64,000 nucleotides of DNA from the NCBI GenBank assembly GCA_020073495.1, contig JAIQFD010000004.1:299001-363000 (forward strand). The letters run 5' to 3'. The translations under genes were made by a program, and so were the position numbers. Origin of the DNA: Terriglobia bacterium (GTDB lineage: Bacteria; Acidobacteriota; Terriglobia; Terriglobales; Acidobacteriaceae). Positions 16,760 to 25,489 of this stretch are shown one piece after another. Position 1 is the first letter of the stretch; each line of letters begins with the position of its first letter. The notes beneath the pieces are model-generated. The model did no database searches and had not been told where the DNA came from. It saw nothing but the letters and a program-made list of their open reading frames with translations.

Positions 16760-18594
16760 CACTCGCGTCTGCGCCGCCAGCGGGGAACGTTCTGGTTCCC
16801 TTGTTGATCGCTTTGTTGGCTCTGCGCCTGGTCGCTCTGCAGGATCTGCTCCGACTGCTGCTGCCTTGCTCGCTTGCAGGCCTCGATACCGCGCTTGGCC
16901 CACTCATTGTTCGGATCCAGCTCCAGCGCAGAGCGGAAAGTGGCCATCGCCTGGCCATACTTGCCGTTGTCGTACTGCTGCTTCCCGATCGTCAGCAGAC
17001 GATTCACTCCCGGATCCATCCTCTGCTGCTGCGGCGCGGGCGCCGTTGCGCTCGCATCCATCGATGGCCTGTCCGGAGCAGACGTGTGCTGCTCCCGCTT
17101 TGACGCTGCCTCGGACGCGGGTTTCTCGTGCGCTGGACGCCGTGGCTTGTCCGGGTTTGCGGCTGCATTCTGCTGCGCCGGCGCCGCAGTCTGCTGGACC
17201 GCTGGCGTCGGCTCGGGTGCGGGTTCGGCAGGATTGACCACCTGCTGGACCACCGGCGCAGGGGCCGCGGCAGACGCCTTCTGCCGCTGGTGGGCGACTA
17301 CGGCCAGCCCACCCGCCACCAGGACGGCGACCACCAGCGGAACCAGCCAGCGCCGCCCGTCCGCTGCCGGCGGCGCCGCCCTCGGCGCTACTCGCGGTGC
17401 GGGAGCCGGTGTCTTTCGTGGCGGGGCGATCGCAACCGTCTCGTCCACCGGAACTGGCGCGTATTTCGGCGCCGCCGCCGTGGGCGAAAGCACCGCCGCC
17501 GCGACCGTCGGCGTATATGTCGGCGTCGAAGTGGCGCTCATCGGCATTGTGGCCGTGCTGTCCGGAACCGGAATGCTTGTCGCCGCCATGACCGTCGGCG
17601 TTATCACTTTCGTGGCGATGCCGGTCTGCGCGACCGCCTGTTTCTTCGCCGCCGCCAGCGCCTCCAGCATCTCGTTCGCGTTCTGAAACCGCTCCGCTGG
17701 ATCCTTCTCCAGCGCCTTCATCAGCACCTTTGAGATCGCGGGTGGGATGTTGAGGTCCGGACGCAGCAGATGCGGCGGCGGCGGCACGGTCTGCAGGTGG
17801 TGCATCAGCAGTCCCATCGCCGTATCGGACTCGAAGGGCTGCTTGCCGGTCAGCATTTCGTAGATCACCACACCCAGCGAGTAGAGGTCGGCGCGGCCAT
17901 CGATCTGGTCGCCGCTCCGGCCCATGGCCTGCTCCGGCGAGATGTATTGAGGCGTCCCGACCACCATCCCCGTTTGCGTCGCCGTATATCCGCCGCCCAC
18001 GTCCATCGCCCCTTCCCTTACCTTGGCGATACCGAAATCCAGGACTTTCACCAGGTCCTTGCCTGCCTGCGAGACCAACAGGATGTTGTCCGGCTTGATG
18101 TCTCGGTGCGTGATGCCCATCTGGTGCGCCGTCGCCAGCGCCGACGCCACCTGCCAGGTGACGTGCAGCGTGCGATCGAGCGGCAGCGGCCCGGAACTTT
18201 GGATCACCGACCGCAGGTCGCGTCCCCTCACGTATTCCATGACCATGAACAGCCGGCCATCTTCGGTGGTGTCCAGATCGTCCACCCGCACCGCGTTCGG
18301 GTGTTGCAGCTTGCGCGTGACCACCGCCTCGGTACGGAACCGCTTGATGAAGTTCGGGTCGTCCATCAGCTTGCTGCTGACGACCTTGATGGCCCGCTCC
18401 TCGTTGAAGGCCAGGTGCTTTACCCGGTAGACGGTGGCCATGCCGCCCGCGCCGATCTTCTCCATGATCTGGTACTTGTCGCGTATCGTCAGCCCGGGCA
18501 TCAGGTCCGACGCGACCCGCAGCACCGTCTGGTCCTTGGGACACGTGTTGAAGCCGGTGGGATACGTCGCGTTGCAAGTCTCGCAATACTTCAT
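16759..18594 (-). CDS. Membrane Ser/Thr protein kinase with Zn-ribbon and extracytoplasmic TPR
   Basis: A 611-residue Hanks-type kinase. A short N-terminal zinc-ribbon-like motif (Cys4, Cys7, Cys18) precedes the kinase domain, about residues 41-310: glycine loop IGAGGMATVY, Lys70 in AIK, HRDIKPDN with catalytic Asp165, DFG at 187-189 and activation segment GTPQYISPEQ. A 100-residue Pro/Ala/Thr-rich linker precedes a TM helix (416-435). The outer part ends with a TPR-like unit (about 525-578) and a Gln-rich basic tail. PASTA repeats are absent. The downstream TM-TPR gene overlaps by 1 base. Substrates are unknown. Confidence 0.93.
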   Translation of the reverse strand: MKYCETCNATYPTGFNTCPKDQTVLRVASDLMPGLTIRDKYQIMEKIGAGGMATVYRVKHLAFNEERAIKVVSSKLMDDPNFIKRFRTEAVVTRKLQHPNAVRVDDLDTTEDGRLFMVMEYVRGRDLRSVIQSSGPLPLDRTLHVTWQVASALATAHQMGITHRDIKPDNILLVSQAGKDLVKVLDFGIAKVREGAMDVGGGYTATQTGMVVGTPQYISPEQAMGRSGDQIDGRADLYSLGVVIYEMLTGKQPFESDTAMGLLMHHLQTVPPPPHLLRPDLNIPPAISKVLMKALEKDPAERFQNANEMLEALAAAKKQAVAQTGIATKVITPTVMAATSIPVPDSTATMPMSATSTPTYTPTVAAAVLSPTAAAPKYAPVPVDETVAIAPPRKTPAPAPRVAPRAAPPAADGRRWLVPLVVAVLVAGGLAVVAHQRQKASAAAPAPVVQQVVNPAEPAPEPTPAVQQTAAPAQQNAAANPDKPRRPAHEKPASEAASKREQHTSAPDRPSMDASATAPAPQQQRMDPGVNRLLTIGKQQYDNGKYGQAMATFRSALELDPNNEWAKRGIEACKRARQQQSEQILQSDQAQSQQSDQQGNQNVPRWRRRRE

Positions 18595-18743
18595 GTGCTT
18601 CGTTCCGGGGCGGAGTGTGCCGAATGTTATCGCGGAACAGAAGCCGCTGGGCGGGAAAATGTCTGGATGAGGTTACGAAGGAAATGCGGGGCCTTCGTCT
18701 GGCTGATAATTGCGCGCTCCGACTCGCAACCGCTGCGCTCTAC

Positions 18744-18752
18744 TGTTACAAT
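18744..18752 (+). promoter_or_regulatory. Putative extended -10 promoter for rpe-bamD
   Basis: TGTTACAAT gives a TGn-TACAAT extended -10, 31 bases before the rpe start, without a good -35. The same nine bases occur upstream of gyrB on the other strand. Confidence 0.35.
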
Positions 18753-18783
18753 TTGGGCACGTCTGTTTGCGAGAAGCCCCGAT

Positions 18784-19458
18784 TTGGTTGAGCTAGCGCC
18801 TTCGATACTTTCCGCCGATTTTGCGCGCTTGGGCGAGGAAGCCCAGGCTGCGGTGCAGGGTGGCGCCACCCTGCTGCACGTGGATGTGATGGACGGCCAC
18901 TTCGTGCCCAACATCACCATCGGCCCCCCAGTCGTGGCCTCGCTCCGCAAGGTGACCGATGTCCCGCTCGACGTTCACCTGATGATCGAGAACCCGGATC
19001 TCTTTATTCCGGGGTTTGTGGATGCAGGCGCCGACTGGATCTCGGTCCACCAGGAGGCATGCCGGCACCTGCACCGCACGCTCGATCTGATCCGCGTGCG
19101 CGGTGCTCGGGTTGGCGTCGTGATCAACCCGGCGACACCGGTGCAGACGCTCGGCGAGGTCCTCGACATGGTGGACTTCGTCCTCGTCATGTCGGTGAAC
19201 CCCGGATTCGGAGGGCAGAAATTCATCCCCGGATCGCTCGAGAAGATCCGCAAGCTGGTCACCATGCGCAACGCCCGGGGAGCGAACTTCCGCATCGAGG
19301 TCGATGGCGGCATCGGGTTGGATACGATCGCTGATGTTGTGCGCGCCGGGGCCGAGGTCCTGGTCGCCGGCAATGCCGTCTTCGGCAAAGGGAATGCCAC
19401 TGAGAATGCGCGCCGGTTGCTGAAGGCCGCCACTGAGGCTACGCTCCAACGTGTCTAG
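18784..19458 (+). CDS. rpe: Ribulose-phosphate 3-epimerase
   Basis: A 224-residue TIM-barrel metalloenzyme interconverting ribulose-5-phosphate and xylulose-5-phosphate in the pentose phosphate pathway. Family blocks are complete: LAPSILSADF at the N-terminus, HVDVMDGHFVPN with metal ligands, VHLMI, MSVNPGFGGQ and IEVDGGI. The start is TTG 18784, since homologs begin MVELAPSILS; the frame is open far upstream but that part lies opposite the kinase. It is followed 17 bases later by bamD. Confidence 0.94.
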   Translation: MVELAPSILSADFARLGEEAQAAVQGGATLLHVDVMDGHFVPNITIGPPVVASLRKVTDVPLDVHLMIENPDLFIPGFVDAGADWISVHQEACRHLHRTLDLIRVRGARVGVVINPATPVQTLGEVLDMVDFVLVMSVNPGFGGQKFIPGSLEKIRKLVTMRNARGANFRIEVDGGIGLDTIADVVRAGAEVLVAGNAVFGKGNATENARRLLKAATEATLQRV

Positions 19459-19475
19459 GATTCCGAGGTAGGGTC

Positions 19476-20849
19476 ATGCTGAAACGTCTTGTTCTCGCGC
19501 TTCCTTTGCTCCTGTTGGCCATCGCACTGGCCGGCTGCCACAAGAGCAAGGTCCAAAACCCCATCGCCAACGTCGATTCCAAGCAGCCCGATAAGGTACT
19601 TTTCGATCGCGCCATGCAGACCCTCAACGAGCACAAGTACGATGTGGCGCGCATGACCCTGCAGACGCTGATCAACACCTATCCCGACTCGGAGTACGTC
19701 GCCCGCGCCAAGCTGGCCATCGGCGACAGCTGGTACAACGAGGGCGGCACCGCCGGCCTGGCCCAGGCCGAGATCGAGTACAAGGACTTCATCACCTTCT
19801 TCCCCAACATGCCGGAAGCCGCCGAGGCCCAACTCAAAGTGGCCAATATCCACTACAAACAGATGGAGAAGGCGGACCGCGACTTCACCCACGCCAAACG
19901 CGCCGAAGACGAGTACAAGCAACTCCTGCTTCAATTCCCCGACAGCAAGCTCGTGCCGGAAGCCAAGCAGCGCCTGCTCGAAGTCCAGGAAGTGCTCGCC
20001 GACCGCGAATACCGCATCGGGCGCTTCTACTACATGCGGATGAATCATTCCGCCGCCATCGCGCGTCTCAAGTCGCTCACGGACACTTATCCTCTGTACA
20101 GCGGCGCCGAAGACGCTCTGTACACCCTGGGACAGATCTACGAGTTTCAGGCGGAGGCTTCACGCGGGCTAAGGCTCCCCGAGGCCGCCAAGGGCCTCGT
20201 AATCCAGGACTTCACGAAGAAGGCCCAGGAGGCGTACTCGCGCATCATCACCCGCTACCCGATAACGGCGCGCGCCGAGGATGCCAAGCGGCGCCTCGAA
20301 GCCATGCACGTGTCCGTGCCCACGCCCACGCCTGAGGCCATCGCGCAGAACAAGGCGGAGGAGGAGAGCCGAACGCAGACCGGCCGCTTCGGCAGGTTGA
20401 TGAGCAATCTCCACCGTCCGCCTGATGTTTCGCTCGCCACCAAGGTAGGCGAGCCGACCCTGGTCGATCCGAAGCAGACCAGCGCACCGGATGTCGCTCG
20501 CAATATCAACGACTTGATGGTGGAGGGGTATCGCAAGCCCACGGAAGGCGGGTCCCACGCAGTGGCGGTCGGGACCGATTCCACTGCGGCGCCAGGTCCA
20601 AACGAGCCAGCGCCGCGCACCGATGCCGGAGCCGTTTCCCAGCCTCCGCCGCCTCCTCCCCCCCAAGTCAACGAGGCGGCGCCTCCCCCGAGACAGGTGA
20701 ACGACGCCGCTTCCGGTACGGATTCTTCCTCCACGGCATCGGCGCCGCAGGATTCGAGCAAGGACAAGGACGCCAAGGACAAGGATAAGAACGAATCCTC
20801 GAGTAAGAAGAAGAGCAAGAAAGGATTACGCAAGCTCATCCCCTTCTGA
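19476..20849 (+). CDS. bamD: Outer membrane protein assembly factor BamD-like lipoprotein
   Basis: A 457-residue lipoprotein: signal peptide with lipobox LAGC (Cys21), then five TPR-like helical repeats in the BamD arrangement (LFDRAMQTLNEHKYDVARM, TYPDSEYVARAKLAIGDSWY, IEYKDFITFFPN). It would serve the Bam complex at the inner face of the outer membrane. Beyond about residue 270 it has a long extension absent from E. coli BamD (245 residues): a Pro/Ala-rich region with a poly-Pro run and a Lys/Asp/Ser-rich end (KDKDAKDKDK) finishing GLRKLIPF. Cotranscription with rpe is likely. Confidence 0.9.
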   Translation: MLKRLVLALPLLLLAIALAGCHKSKVQNPIANVDSKQPDKVLFDRAMQTLNEHKYDVARMTLQTLINTYPDSEYVARAKLAIGDSWYNEGGTAGLAQAEIEYKDFITFFPNMPEAAEAQLKVANIHYKQMEKADRDFTHAKRAEDEYKQLLLQFPDSKLVPEAKQRLLEVQEVLADREYRIGRFYYMRMNHSAAIARLKSLTDTYPLYSGAEDALYTLGQIYEFQAEASRGLRLPEAAKGLVIQDFTKKAQEAYSRIITRYPITARAEDAKRRLEAMHVSVPTPTPEAIAQNKAEEESRTQTGRFGRLMSNLHRPPDVSLATKVGEPTLVDPKQTSAPDVARNINDLMVEGYRKPTEGGSHAVAVGTDSTAAPGPNEPAPRTDAGAVSQPPPPPPPQVNEAAPPPRQVNDAASGTDSSSTASAPQDSSKDKDAKDKDKNESSSKKKSKKGLRKLIPF

Positions 20850-20929
20850 AGCGGCCCGCCGGGCGGATTCGGGGCCGTCCGGCGCGTCCCTTCCGGGAAC
20901 TTGCCGAGCACGCCAACCCGCACTTTTGA

Positions 20930-20959
20930 TTGACTTTACCTATCCACTAACAGTAACTT
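20930..20959 (+). promoter_or_regulatory. Weak putative promoter of the response-regulator gene
   Basis: TTGACT (20930-20935) and TAACTT (20954-20959) are spaced by 18 bases, in the AT-richest part of the 144-base spacer between bamD and the response regulator. Confidence 0.3.
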
Positions 20960-20993
20960 TTGTTCCGCACCTCTCCCCGGTCAAGGAATCCCC

Positions 20994-22544
20994 GTGGCGC
21001 TAAAGATCCTACTCGCCGATGACAGTATGACGGCCCAAAACCTGGGCAAGAAGATCCTCACCGAAGCTGGCTACGAGGTGGTCGCCGTCAGCAACGGCGC
21101 CCAAGCGGTCAAGAAGATCGCTGAATGCAAGCCCGATCTGGCCGTGCTCGATGTCTTCATGCCCGGCTACAGTGGCGTGGAGGTGTGCGAGCGCGTCAAG
21201 AAGGCCCAGGAGACCGCGCACCTCCCGGTCCTGCTTACGGTGGGAAAGATGGAGCCCTTTAAGCCGGAAGAGGGCACTCGCGCGGGCGCCGACGGCCTGA
21301 TCGTGAAACCATTTGAGGCTTCGGAACTTCTCGCTGCGGTCAAGAGGATCGAGGGAAAGCTCGCCGCCCCCGTGGCGCGAGCCGCTCCCGAACAAGAAGC
21401 CACGGTCAAGATTCCCGTCGAAGAATTCCAGGACGCCTCTTACGAGGAGTGGAAGGTTTCGGCTCCGGAGACGCCCGTCGAAGAAGAAGAAGTTCGTCCC
21501 ACCGAGAAGACCGCCGTGCCCGAGGCAATGGGGGCTGAGCCCGCTTTCGGCATGGAATCTCTGGAGGGACCGGAGGCGGCTACGGTTGCTCCATCCGATA
21601 CGCAGCCCATTGAGCCGCCTCCCGCCGTGCGCACTACTGCTGCCATCACGCCCCCAGCGCAAGTGGTAGCACACACGCCGGCGGCGCGCACCACCGCCGA
21701 AATGCCCGCTCCTCTGCAGGCAGAGGCCGCGGCCACCGCTTCCATCGTAGAAGAAGTAGCTCCGGCCGCTGCCCCGCACGAGATCGAATTTACCTCCGCG
21801 CCGCAACCCGTCGAGGTCGAGCACGCGCCTGCGCCGGGCTTCGAGCCCACCGTCAGCCAGGAAGCGGTTTCCGTCTCTTCCGGCCGCGACCCCAGCCTGG
21901 TCACCGACAGCGACGAGCTCTCCAAGTTCGCCACCAAATTTGGGGTAGAGGGCGCCGAGCCCATTCCTGTCGGGCTAGCGTCGGAGATGCCCGGGCTGTA
22001 TGCCGACAGCCAGGCTCCGGCCGCAGAAGCTCCCGTGGAAGAGGCGGAAGCGGCTGCCTCTGTCTCCGTCGACGCCGACTTCGAGGCGCGCGTGGCTGCT
22101 GCTATGGCAGGCTACGAAGAGCCTCCTGCGCCGGTCGCCGAATCGGAGTCCGCGATGGCCCCCGCACCTGCTGCCGAAGCCGAGGCCATGGGCCGGGACA
22201 CGGCTGCCCTGATCGCGCAAATGCAAAAAGCGGTCGAAAACCTCCCGCTGGATACCACACCACACGTGGAAGCAGCGGCCGAGCCGGCGCCCGTCGCGCC
22301 CCCGCCGCCTGAGCCAGTCCAGGAAAACGTGCCCGACCACGCGCTCGCCGCAGCCATGGCCGCCGCAGTCGGTGCTTCCGTCGAGCCCCAGGTCGCCGCC
22401 GCCGTCGCTCCCCCGCCGGGCGAGCTCACTCAGGCACTCGCCCCGAATGTCATCGCCGACATCGTGCATCGTGTGGTGGAGCGCATGAAGCCCGATCTCG
22501 CCGCCGAAATCGCCAGGGAACTGGAAGCGATGATGAAGAAGTAG
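20994..22544 (+). CDS. Response regulator with long disordered tail
   Basis: A 516-residue protein from GTG 20994. Residues 1-120 are a CheY-like receiver with acidic pair DD (9-10), phospho-acceptor Asp53 in LAVLDVFMPG, and the conserved Lys in IVKPF near residue 105. No DNA-binding or enzymatic output domain follows. About 340 residues are rich in Ala, Pro, Glu and Val and probably disordered. The last about 35 residues form an amphipathic helix (VIADIVHRVVERMKPDLAAEIAREL) of a kind seen at the end of other tail-bearing receivers. A terminator follows directly. Confidence 0.88.
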   Translation: MALKILLADDSMTAQNLGKKILTEAGYEVVAVSNGAQAVKKIAECKPDLAVLDVFMPGYSGVEVCERVKKAQETAHLPVLLTVGKMEPFKPEEGTRAGADGLIVKPFEASELLAAVKRIEGKLAAPVARAAPEQEATVKIPVEEFQDASYEEWKVSAPETPVEEEEVRPTEKTAVPEAMGAEPAFGMESLEGPEAATVAPSDTQPIEPPPAVRTTAAITPPAQVVAHTPAARTTAEMPAPLQAEAAATASIVEEVAPAAAPHEIEFTSAPQPVEVEHAPAPGFEPTVSQEAVSVSSGRDPSLVTDSDELSKFATKFGVEGAEPIPVGLASEMPGLYADSQAPAAEAPVEEAEAAASVSVDADFEARVAAAMAGYEEPPAPVAESESAMAPAPAAEAEAMGRDTAALIAQMQKAVENLPLDTTPHVEAAAEPAPVAPPPPEPVQENVPDHALAAAMAAAVGASVEPQVAAAVAPPPGELTQALAPNVIADIVHRVVERMKPDLAAEIARELEAMMKK

Positions 22545-22563
22545 CTATCGGCGATCAGCCAGC

Positions 22564-22595
22564 AGGGCGCGTGCCATCGCGCCCTTTATTTTTTT
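22564..22595 (+). terminator. Rho-independent terminator after the response regulator
   Basis: AGGGCGCG (22564-22571), loop TGCCAT, CGCGCCCT (22578-22585), followed by a T-rich tract TTTATTTTTTTG. Perfect 8-bp stem, 20 bases past the stop codon. Confidence 0.85.
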
Positions 22596-22674
22596 GTGTG
22601 ACGGCCGATGGCCGGTGGCTGGCGGCCGGTTTGGTAATATCGAGGATTACCTCAGAGCACGCGGATCCCATTGC

Positions 22675-25419
22675 ATGCCACACGATTTACCCAAAGCGTA
22701 CGACCCGGGCGCCATCGAGGCGCGCTGGGCGGAGTACTGGGTGAACGAAAAGCTCTTCCATGCCGCCCTCCCCGGTGCGACGTCGGGCCAGGCGCCGCGG
22801 GTTTTCACTCTGCTTCTTCCGCCGCCCAACGTCACCGGCTTCCTCCACATGGGACACATGCTGGAACACACCGAGAGCGACATCACGGTGCGCTGGCAGC
22901 GCATGCGCGGCTACCAGGCCCTGTGGCTGCCGGGCACCGATCATGCCGGCATCGCCACCCAGATGCTGGTCGAACGCCAGCTCGCCAGCGAGGGCGTGAA
23001 ACGCCGCGAGATGGGTCGCGGGAAGTTCATCGAGCGCGTCTGGCAGTGGCGCGAGCACTACGGGGGCGCCATCCTCGGCCAGATGAAACGCCTGGGCACC
23101 TCCGTGGACTGGAGCCGCGAATACTTCACCATGGACGACCGCCTCACCCGCGCCGTCCGGGAAGCGTTCGTACGCCTCTACGAAGAAGGCCTGATCTACC
23201 GCGGCAAGTACATCGTCAACTGGTGCCCGCGCTGCATGACCGCCATCAGTGACCTCGAGGTCGTGCACGAAGAAACCCAGGGCAAGCTCTATGAGATCCG
23301 CTACCCGGTCGTCGGGGGGGGCGAATCGGTCGTCGTGGCCACCACCCGGCCGGAGACCATGCTGGGCGACACCGCGGTTGCGGTGAACGAAAAGGACCCG
23401 CGCTACCAGCATCTGCACGGCAAGACCGTCCGCCTGCCGCTCATGAACCGCGGGATTCCCATCATCACCGACGACCTCGCCAAGCCCGAGTTCGGTACCG
23501 GCGCGGTGAAGGTCACGCCGGCACATGATCCCAACGACTTCGAGGCCGGGCTGCGGCACATGCTGCCGCAGGTCGACGTCATGGATGAGACGGCGCACAT
23601 GAATGAGAACGCCGGGCCATACGCCGGGCTCGACCGCTTCGAGGCGCGTCGGCGCATCATCCACGACCTAGAGCAGCAGGGCCTGCTCGTCCGCACCAAG
23701 GATTATCTCGTGCCCCTGGGCAAGTGCGACCGCTGCAAGACCATTGTCGAGCCACGCCTCTCCACCCAGTGGTTCGTGAAGATCGAGCCACTCGCGAAGA
23801 AGGCGATCGCAGTGGTCGAGGGTGAGGACTCACAGGTCCGCTTCGTTCCCGAGAACTACAAGGCGGTGTACCTGAACTGGATGCGCAACATCTACGACTG
23901 GTGCATCTCGCGCCAGCTCTGGTGGGGGCACCGCATCCCGGCGTGGCACTGCCCGGCCTGCCGCAACGTCATCGTGGCCCGCGAGACGCCAGCCAAGTGC
24001 GAGAAGTGCGGCGGCTCGCGCCTGGAGCAGGACCAGGACGTGCTGGATACCTGGTTCTCCTCTGGCCTGCTGCCCATGTCGGCCCTCGGCTGGCCCGACA
24101 AAACACCGGACCTCGACGCCTTCTATCCGACCTCGCTGCTGATCACGGGATTCGACATCCTGTTCTTCTGGGTGGCGCGCATGATCATGCTGAACTGCCA
24201 CTTCATGGAAGGACACAAGCACGGCTCGGTCCCCTTCCGCCACGTATACATCCACGCGCTGGTCCGCGACGCCGAACGCCAGAAGATGTCGAAGACCAAG
24301 GGCAACGTCATGGACCCGATCGAGGTCATCGAAAAGTACGGTACCGATGCCGTGCGCTTCACCCTGGCCTCCATGGCAGCCCCCGGCACCGACATCGCGT
24401 TTGCGCCGGAGCGCACCGAGGGCTACCGCAACTTCGCCAACAAGATCTGGAACGCGGCCCGCTTCATCTTCCTCAATGTGGACCGCGCCGAGCAGGCCGG
24501 CGTGTGGTCCCTGCACGAGTTCCCGGCCAGCAGCCCCGCCAACGCGGCGGCGACCCTTGAGGACCGATGGATCTTCTCCCGCTTCCACCGGACCGTCCGG
24601 GAGGTCGACGAAGCCCTGCGCGCCTACCGGTTCCACGAGGCCGCGCACGAGGTCTACGACTTCTTCTGGGCTGAGTTCTGCGATTGGTACATCGAGATCA
24701 TCAAGCTGCGCCTGTCCGACAGCGACCGCGGCACCGCGCGCACCGCCTTCTTCAACCTGATGACCATCTTTGAAGGGGCGCTGCGCCTGTTATCGCCGTT
24801 CATGCCGTTCATCACCGAGGAGCTCTGGCACGCCGTGTACGACGGCAAGCCGCCGCTGAAATCCATTGCCCTGGCAGCCTATCCGCAAGCCGACGTCTCC
24901 CGCATCGACGACGCCGCCGAGACCGAGATGGCCATCCTCCAGGACCTCATCGTCAGCGTGCGCAACATCCGCGCCGAGCTGAAGATCGAGACCAAGGCCC
25001 GCGTCCCCATCAGGGTCTTCGGCGACGCGCAGGTGCAGACGCTCATCCGCCAGAACCGCACCGCCATCGAGAAGCTGGCCAACGTCGAGGGCGTCGAGTT
25101 CGTCTCCACCCACCTCGCCAAGGAGACTGGCGCGCGCTCCACCGCCCGCTTCGACCTCGCCGTCGTTTACGAGCAGAAGATCGACATCGCCGCCGAGCGC
25201 CACCGCCTGCAGAAGGAGCTGGCCCACATTGAAGGCGAGATGGCGCGCCTGCAGAAGCAACTGCAGAACGAGCAGTTCCTCGCCAAAGCTCCAGCCAACG
25301 TGATCGAAGGTATGCGCAAACGCCTGGCGGAGCTGGAGGTGCTGGTCGTAAAAGTCCGTGACGGTCTCAAAGTCCTCGGCTTCGGCGGCGGGAACCCCGA
25401 TGCCCCGGTCAAGAAATGA
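22675..25419 (+). CDS. valS: Valyl-tRNA synthetase
   Basis: A 914-residue class I aminoacyl-tRNA synthetase that charges tRNA-Val. The HIGH-type motif NVTGFLHMGHML (about residues 51-62), the editing domain in the middle, the WCISRQLWWGHRIPAWHC block, KMSKTKGN near residue 538, the anticodon-binding domain and a C-terminal coiled coil (from about residue 840) follow the family order. ATG 22675 (MPHDLPKAYDP) was chosen; upstream in-frame sequence lies in a repeat-like spacer (GGCCGATGGCCGGTGGCTGG). A TAATAT hexamer at 22635-22640 may be the -10 box. Confidence 0.97.
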   Translation: MPHDLPKAYDPGAIEARWAEYWVNEKLFHAALPGATSGQAPRVFTLLLPPPNVTGFLHMGHMLEHTESDITVRWQRMRGYQALWLPGTDHAGIATQMLVERQLASEGVKRREMGRGKFIERVWQWREHYGGAILGQMKRLGTSVDWSREYFTMDDRLTRAVREAFVRLYEEGLIYRGKYIVNWCPRCMTAISDLEVVHEETQGKLYEIRYPVVGGGESVVVATTRPETMLGDTAVAVNEKDPRYQHLHGKTVRLPLMNRGIPIITDDLAKPEFGTGAVKVTPAHDPNDFEAGLRHMLPQVDVMDETAHMNENAGPYAGLDRFEARRRIIHDLEQQGLLVRTKDYLVPLGKCDRCKTIVEPRLSTQWFVKIEPLAKKAIAVVEGEDSQVRFVPENYKAVYLNWMRNIYDWCISRQLWWGHRIPAWHCPACRNVIVARETPAKCEKCGGSRLEQDQDVLDTWFSSGLLPMSALGWPDKTPDLDAFYPTSLLITGFDILFFWVARMIMLNCHFMEGHKHGSVPFRHVYIHALVRDAERQKMSKTKGNVMDPIEVIEKYGTDAVRFTLASMAAPGTDIAFAPERTEGYRNFANKIWNAARFIFLNVDRAEQAGVWSLHEFPASSPANAAATLEDRWIFSRFHRTVREVDEALRAYRFHEAAHEVYDFFWAEFCDWYIEIIKLRLSDSDRGTARTAFFNLMTIFEGALRLLSPFMPFITEELWHAVYDGKPPLKSIALAAYPQADVSRIDDAAETEMAILQDLIVSVRNIRAELKIETKARVPIRVFGDAQVQTLIRQNRTAIEKLANVEGVEFVSTHLAKETGARSTARFDLAVVYEQKIDIAAERHRLQKELAHIEGEMARLQKQLQNEQFLAKAPANVIEGMRKRLAELEVLVVKVRDGLKVLGFGGGNPDAPVKK

Positions 25420-25449
25420 ATCGGTCGCGATGCTTTGGTAGATTTTGAA

Positions 25450-25486
25450 GTGTACTGAGTGCTGAGTACCAGGTACTGGGTACTTC
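25450..25486 (+). repeat. GTACTGAGTAC repeat abutting nadC start
   Basis: Degenerate tandem copies of GTACTGAGTGCTGAGTACC and AGGTACTGGGTACTTC end four bases before the nadC ATG. Equivalent sequences lie upstream of accD and rsfS in the same orientation relative to the gene. Confidence 0.75.
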
Positions 25487-25489
25487 TTT

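Noticed and set aside
17770-18783. Open frame upstream of rpe in the same frame.
   Set aside because: It lies opposite the kinase gene and has no family features; homologs start at the TTG 18784 position.
22596-22674. A T-box leader upstream of valS.
   Set aside because: The gap after the terminator is only about 80 bases, too short, and no T-box core is visible.
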